A model generated the notes under the pieces. It was not told the origin of the DNA, made no database searches, and saw only the letters and a list, made by a program, of their open reading frames with translations. A stretch of 51,941 nt of DNA. It comes from Leptospira sp. (GTDB lineage: Bacteria; Spirochaetota; Leptospiria; Leptospirales; Leptospiraceae). The position numbers were made by a program, and so were the translations under genes. Where the stretch lies: positions 1-51,941 of the forward strand of contig JAPZRK010000081.1 of assembly GCA_027531445.1 (NCBI GenBank), written 5' to 3'. This document shows positions 1 through 8,601 of this stretch, piece after piece; the first letter of the stretch is position 1, and each line of letters opens with the position of its first letter.

Positions 1-1055
1 GTCTTAAATTTGAACAAAAACTTTTCTACAACCATCATAAAAGCATGAGTCGCACCCCATAACACATAGGTCCAATCGGCACCATGCCAGATTCCAGAAA
101 CAAAGGTCGTAATGAATAGATTGAAGTAAGCAAAAAGTTCACCTCTTCGATTCCCACCTAAGGTAATATAAACATAGTCTCTCAACCATGATGAAAAAGA
201 GATATGCCATCTCCTCCAAAGTTCGGTCAATGTTCCAGAAAGGTATGGTCGATCAAAGTTTTTCGGGATTTGAAATCCCATGATTCTCCCCGTTCCAATC
301 GCTATATCAGAGTAGCCTGAAAAATCACAATAAATCTGAACTCCAAATAACATTGCGGCGATCCATAGTGTCCCCCCGCTATAAATTGTTGGATCGGCAA
401 ATACTGGATCGATAACCGCCGTTATTGGGTCTGCGATAAAAGTCTTTTTAAAAACACCCCAGAAGAATTGTTTAAGACCTTTATGTAGATTGTCTCTTTG
501 AAACTCTTTTGGTTCAAGGAATTGATGTAATACATCACTAGCCCTTAATATAGGACCTGCAACTAATTGTGGGAAAAAGGACAGAAACAGACCAAAATGG
601 AAGATGGACTTTGCTGGTTTGACAACTCCTCGGTATACATCGACTGCATACGAAACAGCTTGGAGTGTGAAGAAGCTAATCCCCATTGGTAGAATGATGC
701 CTACTAACGGAATATAGGCTGTATCACATGGATTCAGACCAAAATACAAATTCCAAGATGAAATTGAAAAATCTAAGTATTTGAATATAAAGAGTAATCC
801 TAAATTGCTCCAAATTGAAACGCTTAGCCAAAGCATCTTTTTTGTTTGATTTTCGGTTCTAACCATAGCATCAACCGCTAGTTTGGTGAGGACAAAAGAG
901 AATATGAGAAGTATCAGAAATGGGACTTTGAAAATGGCATAAAAATATAAACTAACAAGAAAAAGTAATATTCCTTGGAATCTTTTTGGCAGAGTAAAAT
1001 ATAAAAATATAACAATAGGTGCAAAAACAAAATAATGAGTAGAGTTAAAAAGCAT
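1..1055 (-). CDS. MBOAT family O-acyltransferase (partial, C-terminus beyond window)
   Basis: This is an integral-membrane acyltransferase of the MBOAT/AlgI type, which moves acyl groups across the cytoplasmic membrane onto extracellular sugars or polymers. The reading frame is open from ATG at 1055 to the window edge (351 codons). Reading it by hand gives the family signatures: a conserved RRWHISFSSWLRDY block near bases 180-225 and GIWHGADWTYVLWG near bases 50-95, with the histidine taken as catalytic in the family. Several hydrophobic helices precede them. The start lies 2 bp after the stop of the SGNH-hydrolase gene, so the two are co-transcribed and probably work together, as in AlgI/AlgX-type alginate acetylation. 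The N-terminus resembles the second MBOAT of the window (12354-13781), which also begins MLFNS, so the two are paralogues. The acyl acceptor is unknown. Confidence 0.88.
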   Translation of the reverse strand, partial: MLFNSTHYFVFAPIVIFLYFTLPKRFQGILLFLVSLYFYAIFKVPFLILLIFSFVLTKLAVDAMVRTENQTKKMLWLSVSIWSNLGLLFIFKYLDFSISSWNLYFGLNPCDTAYIPLVGIILPMGISFFTLQAVSYAVDVYRGVVKPAKSIFHFGLFLSFFPQLVAGPILRASDVLHQFLEPKEFQRDNLHKGLKQFFWGVFKKTFIADPITAVIDPVFADPTIYSGGTLWIAAMLFGVQIYCDFSGYSDIAIGTGRIMGFQIPKNFDRPYLSGTLTELWRRWHISFSSWLRDYVYITLGGNRRGELFAYFNLFITTFVSGIWHGADWTYVLWGATHAFMMVVEKFLFKFK

Positions 1056-1057
1056 GT

Positions 1058-2302
1058 TTAATCTTTTGCTCCCAATTCTTGTTTTAAGGATCGAGCAACC
1101 CATTCATTTCCAAGAACGGTCAAATGGCCATCCCCAGGGATAAAATAATCACGAATCGAAGAGAATTTGGGTTTATCTTTTTCAATTATTGAATTGCCGC
1201 ACATCGATTTTGTATATTTGGTTAAGTCGATGACATCAATACCCTTTTCATTCCAAAACTTCTTTGCTCTAAGTGCATAGTTACCTAAAGAATGGTGTTT
1301 TCCATTCACATAACAATAGATTTCCTCTACTTGCACAGGTATGATGACTGGACGAAGAGTAAAGTTATGTAGTTTACTTAACTCTATCATCTGATCATAT
1401 GCGTCGGTAGTTGTCTTTGTGAGTGGAGGAAGACTATTCAGATCTGGCAAGGTTGCGTCACAAAAAAATTCTGACTCGGGAATAGGCTCAGGACAGATTA
1501 ATGATTGTTTGGTTTCAAGTTTGCAGGTGTTTTTTGGTGATGGCAAAAAAAAGGAACTAATGACATACTGTAACGGGGAGTGATAAGCATTCTCTAATTC
1601 CTGTTCCGCAAGCAAACGATTTTGAGTCCAGATGATGATGGATTGTTCATAAGCAAGTTTTAATGCCTGCAAGAGGTAGGATATTCTAGTTGCTTCGAAT
1701 TGGATTCGGAAATTAGACTTCCAAACTGGATCGTTTTCATGCAATGCATCCAACTCGTCATCAGGTAATATTCCTTGATTACGGAGTACTTCTGGCATTG
1801 CAAAATCATTTGGTGAAATAAAAAAGAGAACTTCTTTAACATTCGAAACTTTGTTTGAAATATCCTTTAAGCGCTTTGCATCACCTAGCGAACCATACGC
1901 GTCAACGCCAAGATTGAGAGCCTGGTGTTTACTCCCATTGATTGTGATACCGTCAAGAAGAGAACAAAAGGTATCTTGGTCAGAAACGCCAAAACCCATA
2001 ACCATACTGTCCCCTAAACAGAAAATTTTTGGAAGGTTGGGTGATGGTTCGCTGAGTCCTCGTAAACCTAACGAATTGGTAGTGAATCTTCCTTCCCAAA
2101 GTCCAGCATAATGTTTTACATATCTACTTTCGTTTGCTTGGAGTGTCACACCGTATTCCGAATGATAGGCATGTAGGAGCTTTACATCTCGGTAATAACT
2201 TAGAGCGGATGGATTGAGAATCCTAAGTAAAAATTCAGCGCATATGATGGTTGCGATTGAAAAAAGGATCCACCGACTCAATCTTCTCCAAAACAGGTTC
2301 AT
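1058..2302 (-). CDS. SGNH/GDSL-like hydrolase, membrane-anchored partner of MBOAT
   Basis: This 414-residue protein has one N-terminal hydrophobic segment (about residues 8-30), so it is probably anchored with its bulk outside the cytoplasm. The block FCLGDSMVMGFGV near residues 93-105 carries the GDS nucleophile serine of SGNH esterases, and DGHLTVLGNEWVA near the C-terminus carries the catalytic Asp-x-x-His dyad (block I and block V). In MBOAT-linked acetylation systems such a protein transfers or removes the acyl group on the exported glycan. The downstream gap to the MBOAT is 2 bp. The acetyltransferase-type role is inferred from this pairing; a plain esterase or lipase role is the alternative. 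Confidence 0.75.
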   Translation of the reverse strand: MNLFWRRLSRWILFSIATIICAEFLLRILNPSALSYYRDVKLLHAYHSEYGVTLQANESRYVKHYAGLWEGRFTTNSLGLRGLSEPSPNLPKIFCLGDSMVMGFGVSDQDTFCSLLDGITINGSKHQALNLGVDAYGSLGDAKRLKDISNKVSNVKEVLFFISPNDFAMPEVLRNQGILPDDELDALHENDPVWKSNFRIQFEATRISYLLQALKLAYEQSIIIWTQNRLLAEQELENAYHSPLQYVISSFFLPSPKNTCKLETKQSLICPEPIPESEFFCDATLPDLNSLPPLTKTTTDAYDQMIELSKLHNFTLRPVIIPVQVEEIYCYVNGKHHSLGNYALRAKKFWNEKGIDVIDLTKYTKSMCGNSIIEKDKPKFSSIRDYFIPGDGHLTVLGNEWVARSLKQELGAKD

Positions 2303-2346
2303 CCCTCTAAAGTTTAAAATTCACCCAGAGAAGCAAGCATTTCCAT

Positions 2347-3027
2347 CTAAAGGATACGTTCGAAGAGAAGATAAAAAAATCCAAGATTGCCGATGTATTG
2401 AATCATAATTAAAAAGCTCACTCCTACCTGAACAAGAAAGGGGCTTTGTGCAAAACCTTGGTAGGTTAAATAAGAGACCACTCCTAATACCATTTCTGGT
2501 ATCAAAACATAATGTGCGGCACCGTGTGTTTGTTTTACATTTTGCGCATACCATGATCCCATTTGCCAGAGTGTCGCCTCAGAGATTCCGAAAATAATAA
2601 GTGAAAAGAATCCAATCCAAAGACACGCTCCGACTATCGAAACCGATCGTTCCTCCAATTTGATACCTGTATATACTAAGATAAATAGGGGGATACTCCA
2701 AAGTCCCGCCATATAACCGCTGACAGTTCCTATTTTTGGAAATCCATCTTCAGGAAAAACGAGCACACCTAACACTTCTGAAAGAAACCAATCTGGGAAT
2801 ACCATAAACAAAGAAAGGGGAGCTAAAAATTTCCAAATGCTAAAAGGTAAGTACCACCGGAGAGATTTAGCGAGTATGACGAGAAAAATATGAAAACTAG
2901 CAGTCAGGATAAAGAACTTCCATCCCACTTCGTAGCTTGTGTATTTAAAAACGAGCAGGGCGGCGAGTCCAAAAACAACCATAAAAACGGCAAGGAGTGA
3001 TTCTTCGAGTAGGTCTAGCTTTTTCAT
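2347..3027 (-). CDS. Polytopic membrane protein, function unknown
   Basis: This 226-residue protein consists almost entirely of hydrophobic stretches, about six or seven by eye, separated by short charged loops. It starts with MKKLDLLEESLLAVFMVVFG and has no cleavable signal peptide. I recognise no family motif; a histidine-containing segment (KQTHGAAHYVLIPE, around residue 170) and several Trp/Gly residues are the only distinctive features. It is 44 bp upstream of the SGNH-hydrolase/MBOAT pair on the same strand, so it may be read with them, but its size and topology say nothing specific about acylation. ATG start at 3027. Confidence 0.7.
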   Translation of the reverse strand: MKKLDLLEESLLAVFMVVFGLAALLVFKYTSYEVGWKFFILTASFHIFLVILAKSLRWYLPFSIWKFLAPLSLFMVFPDWFLSEVLGVLVFPEDGFPKIGTVSGYMAGLWSIPLFILVYTGIKLEERSVSIVGACLWIGFFSLIIFGISEATLWQMGSWYAQNVKQTHGAAHYVLIPEMVLGVVSYLTYQGFAQSPFLVQVGVSFLIMIQYIGNLGFFYLLFERIL

Positions 3028-3085
3028 GTGATGGGATGAATTATAAAATCCCGAGTGGAGAGCGCAATCTTAATTCGAGAGCGTT

Positions 3086-3163
<78 letters not shown>

Positions 3164-3177
3164 AACGTAGTACCAAT

Positions 3178-4485
3178 TCACCAGAGGAGCCGAAATGGTA
3201 AACAACGATTTGTATGTTCATCAAAGAACTGGTAATGACTGAAAAATTCATCTTCGAGACCTGATTTATGTTTTGGCTTCTTTCTTCCAAGTAGGATCAG
3301 CTTATCTTTTGCCCTAGATATACCTACGTATAGAATTCGCCTTTCTTCTTCAATCTGCTCAAGCGGAGTATTTTCTGATACATTCCAACCTGCACTTAAA
3401 TCAAGTAAGACAGTTTGGAACTCTAATCCCTTTGCCGCATGGATCGTCATAATTTTGCTTTCGGGAACACCGACCTCGATCCATTCTCTTTTCCTGTAAT
3501 TTGATCTAACAAGCATTACGGAGTCTGCTTCGACCTGAAAGTTTCTTTTAAATCTTTCAAAGGCAATTTTTCTATCGTATTTGGGATCATCCAAAACGAT
3601 TCTTTCTAAGCTTGCGATTCCCTCCCGGTGGTGTTTTACATTTTTTTCCATCTTTGTTTTGTTTTTCTTTAGTGCATGTGTAGATAGTTTAATGATACCC
3701 GCAAGTGATCTGAAATTTGTGGATAGTTGGAATTGTTCTGCACCTGGAAAGTAATTCGGAAATTTTAAGAAAGGATCTGGAGTCGCTCCACGAAATCCGT
3801 AGATTGCTTGCCAATCATCACCTACGACCGTTAGCTGTCTTGGGGAAATCAGTTTTAATATATTCAATTGAGTAAAGTCAGTGTCTTGAAATTCGTCCAC
3901 AATGAATGAAGAAAAATTGTTTTGAATGTTTTTTGTCCACGCTTCTTCTAAGTTGAGCGAGCGTAATAAGACTCGTTGCAGATCCTCAAATTCGAATTTG
4001 AAATACCGTTGTTTGAAGTTAAAAAAGTCATTCGTATATTTTTGGAAGAGTTCTGGGTGCTCCATTTTAAACAACAATCCATCACGTTGGAAAAGCAGAG
4101 GAAAGGGGATTCCTCCTATTTGGAATTTGTATTTTTCCAAAAATCTAAAACTAAATTCGTCTGCTTCACTTTGGGAAAGTAAACTCCAGGACGTATTTCT
4201 ATAATCGGGATGGTATGATTTTAGCATCCGATAACAGAATGCATGAAAGGTTGAAATTTGGTATTCATTAGAAAGTCCTTTTGATGCGAGTCGCTCACGA
4301 AATTCGTTCGTCGCTTTATTTGTGAAAGTTACGATGACTGTCCTCTTTGGTGGGATCAAGTTTTCAGATTCCGCTTTTTGCAGTAGACCAATCATTGTAG
4401 CGGTTTTGCCTGAGCCTGCCGCAGCTATAACTTGTTTGATGGGTGCCTTAGATTCGATGACCTTCCGTTGTTCTTCATTCCACAT
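3178..4485 (-). CDS. Small UvrD/Rep-family (SF1A) ATP-dependent helicase
   Basis: This is a DNA helicase-like ATPase. Walker A is AAAGSGKT (residues 21-28), motif II is DEFQDTD, motif III is GDDWQAIYGFRG, motif IV is STNFRS, motif V is TIHAAKGLEFQTV and motif VI is EERRILYVGISRAKDKL. All are in the correct SF1A order. At 435 residues it is much shorter than UvrD, Rep or PcrA (about 650-720). Only about 100 residues separate motifs IV and V, so the 2B subdomain is essentially absent. It may act as a translocase or stripping factor instead of a processive repair helicase. ATG at 4485; it stands alone apart from tRNA-Val directly downstream. Confidence 0.9.
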   Translation of the reverse strand: MWNEEQRKVIESKAPIKQVIAAAGSGKTATMIGLLQKAESENLIPPKRTVIVTFTNKATNEFRERLASKGLSNEYQISTFHAFCYRMLKSYHPDYRNTSWSLLSQSEADEFSFRFLEKYKFQIGGIPFPLLFQRDGLLFKMEHPELFQKYTNDFFNFKQRYFKFEFEDLQRVLLRSLNLEEAWTKNIQNNFSSFIVDEFQDTDFTQLNILKLISPRQLTVVGDDWQAIYGFRGATPDPFLKFPNYFPGAEQFQLSTNFRSLAGIIKLSTHALKKNKTKMEKNVKHHREGIASLERIVLDDPKYDRKIAFERFKRNFQVEADSVMLVRSNYRKREWIEVGVPESKIMTIHAAKGLEFQTVLLDLSAGWNVSENTPLEQIEEERRILYVGISRAKDKLILLGRKKPKHKSGLEDEFFSHYQFFDEHTNRCLPFRLLW

Positions 4486-4572
4486 ACCCTTTCAGGTTGG
4501 AAAGTATAGAATCTGGATCTAAAAAATGATTTTTATGAAGTAGAAAACTGATGGGAAGGTCGGGAAGGAAGG

Positions 4573-4608
4573 ATTCACCGCTTGCAGCTCGGTGTGCTTG
4601 CGGTGAAT
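4573..4608. repeat. 9-bp inverted repeat in the glyA-helicase gap
   Basis: ATTCACCGC at 4573-4581 and GCGGTGAAT at 4600-4608 are perfect reverse complements around an 18-nt centre. On the minus strand the hairpin lies about 33 nt after the glyA stop codon. No T-tract follows, so it is not a canonical intrinsic terminator. It could stabilise the glyA mRNA 3' end, or act as a protein site upstream of the helicase gene. Confidence 0.4.
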
Positions 4609-4641
4609 ATCAAAATTACAGGAATGGAATCGAATGAAAAG

Positions 4642-5889
4642 TTAGCCTAATCGAAACTTTGCCATCGGAAATCCTTTCGTAATTTCGGCAACTCCTGCCT
4701 TCACTTTCGCCTTCCAGGCATCATCACCGTAGTGGTCCAAGAAATCACAAATGAGATTGGCGACTGCTTCCATATCGGCATCTTTGAGGCCACGAGTGGT
4801 GAGAGCCGGTGTTCCCAATCGAATCCCAGAGGCAACAGCTGGAGGATTTTTATCAAATGGGATGGCATTTTTATTTACTGTTACACCGATCTCGTCCAGT
4901 CCATCAGCCGCGTCTCGACCAGTAAGTCCTTTCACAGAAACATCAAGTAAAACCAAGTGGTTGTCGGTTCCACCAGAGATCACTCTGTAACCACGTTTTT
5001 GAAAAATCTCTGCAAGAATTTTTGCATTCTTTAGCACTTGTTTGATGTATGTTTTGAACTCTGGTTGAAGTGCCTCTTTGAATGCGACCGCTTTTGCCGC
5101 GATCACATGCATAAGTGGTCCACCTTGGATTCCTGGAAATACACGTGAATTGAGGATTTTTTCGTTTTCAGTTTGGGATAAAATAAGTCCCCCTCTTGGT
5201 CCGCGTAATGTTTTATGTGTAGTTGTTGTTACGTAGTCACATAGACCGATGGGCGTTGGGTGTTCCCCTGCAACGACTAACCCAGAAATATGAGCAATAT
5301 CTGCCATGAGTTTTGCTCCAATCGAATCAGCGATTTCTTTAAATTTTGCAAAATCGATGATCCTTGGGTAGGCCGATGCACCAACTACGATCAATTTGGG
5401 TTTGTGCTCTTTGGCAAGAGAGGCTACTTCTGCATAGTCTATGGTTTCTGTCTTTTCTGATACACCATAAGGAATCGGTTTGAAGTATTTTCCGCTGATA
5501 TTTACCGCCGAACCGTGAGTCAGGTGCCCCCCATGAGCAAGGTTCATACCAAGGAAGGTATCTCCCGGCTCCAATGCCGCTAGAAATACAGCCATATTTG
5601 CCTGTGCCCCGCTATGCGGCTGAACATTCGCATACTGTGCTCCAAACATTTTTTTGGCTCTTTCGATTGCGAGATTCTCTACCGCATCTGCATTTTCGCA
5701 ACCGTTATAATATCGTTTGCCTGGATAACCTTCGGCATATTTGTTCGTTAAGGTAGAATGGTATGCTTCCAAAACGGCTTGTGATACAAAGTTCTCACTT
5801 GCGATCATTTCTAAAGAATGCTCTTGGCGTTCGTCTTCATGTTTTAAGGCAGTAAAAATTTCTGGATCTTGGTTTTGTAGTATGCTCAT
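4642..5889 (-). CDS. glyA: Serine hydroxymethyltransferase
   Basis: This PLP enzyme interconverts serine plus tetrahydrofolate with glycine plus 5,10-methylene-tetrahydrofolate, the main source of one-carbon units. The 415-residue length is typical. The PLP-binding lysine is K226 in TTTTHKTLRGPRGG, and the N-terminal signature SLEMIASENFVS and the YAEGYPGKRYYNGCE active-site loop are intact. It is the last gene of a minus-strand operon: its ATG overlaps the stop of the lipoate-ligase-like gene by 4 bp. That coupling makes some sense because SHMT and the lipoate-dependent glycine cleavage and 2-oxoacid dehydrogenase systems share one-carbon and acyl metabolism, but this is inference. Confidence 0.98.
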   Translation of the reverse strand: MSILQNQDPEIFTALKHEDERQEHSLEMIASENFVSQAVLEAYHSTLTNKYAEGYPGKRYYNGCENADAVENLAIERAKKMFGAQYANVQPHSGAQANMAVFLAALEPGDTFLGMNLAHGGHLTHGSAVNISGKYFKPIPYGVSEKTETIDYAEVASLAKEHKPKLIVVGASAYPRIIDFAKFKEIADSIGAKLMADIAHISGLVVAGEHPTPIGLCDYVTTTTHKTLRGPRGGLILSQTENEKILNSRVFPGIQGGPLMHVIAAKAVAFKEALQPEFKTYIKQVLKNAKILAEIFQKRGYRVISGGTDNHLVLLDVSVKGLTGRDAADGLDEIGVTVNKNAIPFDKNPPAVASGIRLGTPALTTRGLKDADMEAVANLICDFLDHYGDDAWKAKVKAGVAEITKGFPMAKFRLG

Positions 5890-6755
5890 GGGATAACTTC
5901 TCGATTTAAAATATAGGATAAACTTTCGTATTTTTGCTTACGAATATTTTCAGAATCTTTTAGGACGGATCTACGAAAAGAAGAAAACCCTCTGGAAAAG
6001 AAGGAAAAATCTTCTTTTGATTGAGAAAGATCTGTATTTAAGTAGCTATGAAATTCGTCAAAGAGATCTTTCCCAAAGGTCTGCACATCAAATGAATTTG
6101 GAAGAGATGTTAAAAAATCTCTATGATTTCTCGCTTTTCGGTAATCTGGTTCCTCGGGTGGATGTAAAAGAACTTCCGATACTTCATCAATCAATCGATT
6201 TTGTAAGATCAATGTGCCATGTTGGACGATACAATTTTTTTTTCGAAATTGGGCATTCCCAGATATCTTTTTTAAAATTCCATCCTCGGTGATTGTAATA
6301 TCAGATTTACCTTTTGATTCAGATGCTATCAGTTGTTTCGCGAGTGATTTTCGGACAATGCCAAGAAGGATATCGTAAGAATCTTTTACAGAAAATAGCT
6401 CTTTCCTAAGCTCTAAATTTACATAAATCGAATAATTAATATTCCCAGATGGATCATGAAAAACAGTCCCGCCACCCGATGCGCGCCTAGCGATGTATGT
6501 AAAATCTGATGCGAAATCTCTATTTTTTGTGAGCTCATGCTTACCATTTACAAAACGATCAATGATATGTTCCTTAATTGTAAGTTTTGGATTTTCAGAA
6601 AGACCAAGCACAATGGTTCTTGGATTTCTCCAAAGCCGAACCCCTCCCATCAGATTGAATTTATTCATATTCAATGAGATCGCCTCTTCAATCGCCAAAT
6701 TTTGATAAGGCGATCTGATCTTAGATTCGGGGAAGTAGAAAGTTTGAGATGTCAC
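5886..6755 (-). CDS. Lipoate-protein ligase A family protein
   Basis: This is a member of the biotin/lipoate A/B ligase fold (289 residues). The diagnostic segments are ARRASGGGTVFHDPSGNINY (about residues 90-110), which binds the lipoyl-adenylate, and ILKKISGNAQFRKKNC, which carries the candidate catalytic lysine. It would attach lipoate or octanoate to the lipoyl domains of 2-oxoacid dehydrogenase E2 subunits such as SucB (49152-50384) or to GcvH. The start is GTG at 6755, inside the stop of the rhomboid gene (GTGA overlap), so it is translationally coupled. Whether it uses free lipoate (LplA), octanoyl-ACP (LipM) or amidotransfer (LipL) cannot be decided from the sequence. Confidence 0.82.
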   Translation of the reverse strand: MTSQTFYFPESKIRSPYQNLAIEEAISLNMNKFNLMGGVRLWRNPRTIVLGLSENPKLTIKEHIIDRFVNGKHELTKNRDFASDFTYIARRASGGGTVFHDPSGNINYSIYVNLELRKELFSVKDSYDILLGIVRKSLAKQLIASESKGKSDITITEDGILKKISGNAQFRKKNCIVQHGTLILQNRLIDEVSEVLLHPPEEPDYRKARNHRDFLTSLPNSFDVQTFGKDLFDEFHSYLNTDLSQSKEDFSFFSRGFSSFRRSVLKDSENIRKQKYESLSYILNREVIP

Positions 6756-7573
6756 TCGTTAAAGTATTTCTTTGAGGCTTCGTTCAAGAATTTTTTTTCA
6801 CTTCTGGAAAGGCTGTTCATTCCATCTTTTGAAATTTTTTCTAATAACTGATCCACTCTTGTTTTTGCATCTTCACGAGAGTTCATTTCTTTTTGGTATC
6901 TTTGAAATCTTCTTTTTTGAAGGTATCTCGAAAGAGACCATCCGCCAACTTTCGAGTCAGATTTCCAACCATGGTAAAGTTTGATGAAAATAACAGCCCC
7001 AACGATCCCACCGAGATGGGCCATGTGTGCAATGTGTCCACCTTGAGAAAACACAATCATTAGCATAAGGATCATCACAAAGTACTTTGCCTTGAGAGGG
7101 AAAATCAGCATAAAAATGATTTCTCGATTGGGCCAAAGCAAAGCGAATGCGGCGAGTAATCCGAAAGTAGCTCCACTTGCTCCAATGACGATACCTTGCG
7201 GAAAGCCCAAACTAGAAACAAGTAGAGTCACAAGACCACCCATAAAGGCACAAAATAAATAAAATTTGAGAAATGGTTTCTGCCCGTATTGTCCCTCAAT
7301 TTCCGAACCAAACATCCATAAGGTGAGCATGTTCATTAGCAAATGCATGATATCCCCATGCAAAAATGAATATGTGACAAGTTGCCATAGGTAACCTTTT
7401 AGCACAGCTTCTGGCTGAAGGGCGAAAATCATTTCCAAAGCGTTGTTTTTGAGGACCAAACGACCGAGGAATTGAGCAACAAAAATTGCTACATTCGTTA
7501 TAAGCAAAATACGAACCATAGGCGTCAGTTCTGGTCCAAACCTGAGTTGAGATCCGGCGTAGCGAGGTGGCAT
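6752..7573 (-). CDS. Rhomboid-family intramembrane serine protease
   Basis: This polytopic membrane protein of 273 residues carries the full rhomboid signature: HLLMN (H77/N81) in the second transmembrane helix, catalytic Ser133 in GASGATFGLLAA and catalytic His186 in HMAHLGGIVGA. It should cleave single-pass membrane proteins within the bilayer. The frame is open further upstream to 7684, but that would run through the start of the divergent hydrolase gene. ATG at 7573 gives MPPRYAGSQLRFG, a normal rhomboid N-terminus, so I chose it. It is the first gene of the rhomboid / lipoate ligase / glyA operon. Only 19 bp separate its start from that of the divergent gene, so the promoters must overlap coding DNA. 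The substrate is unknown. Confidence 0.9.
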   Translation of the reverse strand: MPPRYAGSQLRFGPELTPMVRILLITNVAIFVAQFLGRLVLKNNALEMIFALQPEAVLKGYLWQLVTYSFLHGDIMHLLMNMLTLWMFGSEIEGQYGQKPFLKFYLFCAFMGGLVTLLVSSLGFPQGIVIGASGATFGLLAAFALLWPNREIIFMLIFPLKAKYFVMILMLMIVFSQGGHIAHMAHLGGIVGAVIFIKLYHGWKSDSKVGGWSLSRYLQKRRFQRYQKEMNSREDAKTRVDQLLEKISKDGMNSLSRSEKKFLNEASKKYFNE

Positions 7574-7592
7574 AATTTCAAGTTCGTAAATC

Positions 7593-8585
7593 TTGAGTGA
7601 CAAGGAAAGTCGATTTCCGAAAATCGAGGAAGTGGTCGTACAACTATTTGGGGTTCGCGGATCGATTGCCGCACCCCTCCGCAATCAAGACTATAAATCC
7701 AAAATCCTTGATATTGTATCAAAATACAAAGCGAGCGATGCATCTCTTTCGCCCGAAGAGTTCTGGAAGACACTCCCATACCATTTAAAGTTTGTGACAG
7801 GGAGTGACACCACATGTGTCACGGTCACCGATTCGGATGGTGAGATCTACATATTGGATATGGGAACTGGGATTCGAAATGTGGGTGACCAATTGGTTGC
7901 TGATTATTTCAAAAAGAAAGAAAAGAAAAATATCAATATTTTCGTTACCCATACGCATTGGGATCACATCCAAGGACTGCCTTTTTTTAAACCAATCTAC
8001 TTCCCTGACTTCAATTTACGTTTTCATTCAGTCTATGGTGATCTTTCGGATAGATTGGAAGCCCAACAACAGCCGGAATTTTTTCCCGTCCGGTTTTCAA
8101 CTGTGAGTTGTAGAAAAGAATTCATTCATTTTCCAGCGGACAAGGTTTTTGAATTCCCAAGTGGTATGAAGGTAGAGTGTTTCCCATTACGCCATCCGGG
8201 AGGGTCCACTTCCTTTAAGTTTACGAATCGAGAGGGGAAAGTATTTATTTTTGCTACTGACGCAGAGTTTACTGGTCAGGATATGGAAATCATCCATGAA
8301 TCTACTCCATTTTTTTCTGGAGCCGATCTTCTAGTTATGGATAGTCAGTACACTCTGGATGAGTCATTTTCAAAATTTGATTGGGGTCATACTTCTTATA
8401 CGATGTCAGTAAACTGTGCCACATCATGGAATGTTAAAAATTTAGTTTTAACGCACCATGAGCCTTCATATTCTGATCAAAAGATTTTCGAAATATTTGA
8501 ATCGGCTGTTGAACACAAACAGTCCTTAGGTGGACATCCATTAAAAATACATTTAGCAAGGGAAGGGCTACGTTTCCATCTCTAA
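7593..8585 (+). CDS. Metallo-beta-lactamase-fold hydrolase
   Basis: This 330-residue protein has the zinc-binding motif HTHWDH (H120, H122, D124, H125), a downstream histidine in FPLRHPGGSTSF and an aspartate in FIFATDAEF. Its N-terminus VQLFGVRGSIAAP is typical of the PhnP/RNase-Z-like and cyclic-phosphodiesterase-like branch (GVRGS motif). It may be a phosphodiesterase, but the substrate cannot be named. A start at TTG 7593 is used; no strong ribosome site is visible, and in-frame GTG codons about 40 bases later, just before VQLFGVRGS, are plausible alternatives. PBP1A follows 16 bp downstream on the same strand, so the two probably form an operon. Confidence 0.82.
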   Translation: MSDKESRFPKIEEVVVQLFGVRGSIAAPLRNQDYKSKILDIVSKYKASDASLSPEEFWKTLPYHLKFVTGSDTTCVTVTDSDGEIYILDMGTGIRNVGDQLVADYFKKKEKKNINIFVTHTHWDHIQGLPFFKPIYFPDFNLRFHSVYGDLSDRLEAQQQPEFFPVRFSTVSCRKEFIHFPADKVFEFPSGMKVECFPLRHPGGSTSFKFTNREGKVFIFATDAEFTGQDMEIIHESTPFFSGADLLVMDSQYTLDESFSKFDWGHTSYTMSVNCATSWNVKNLVLTHHEPSYSDQKIFEIFESAVEHKQSLGGHPLKIHLAREGLRFHL

Positions 8586-8601
8586 TATTTAAAAGAAAAC
8601 C

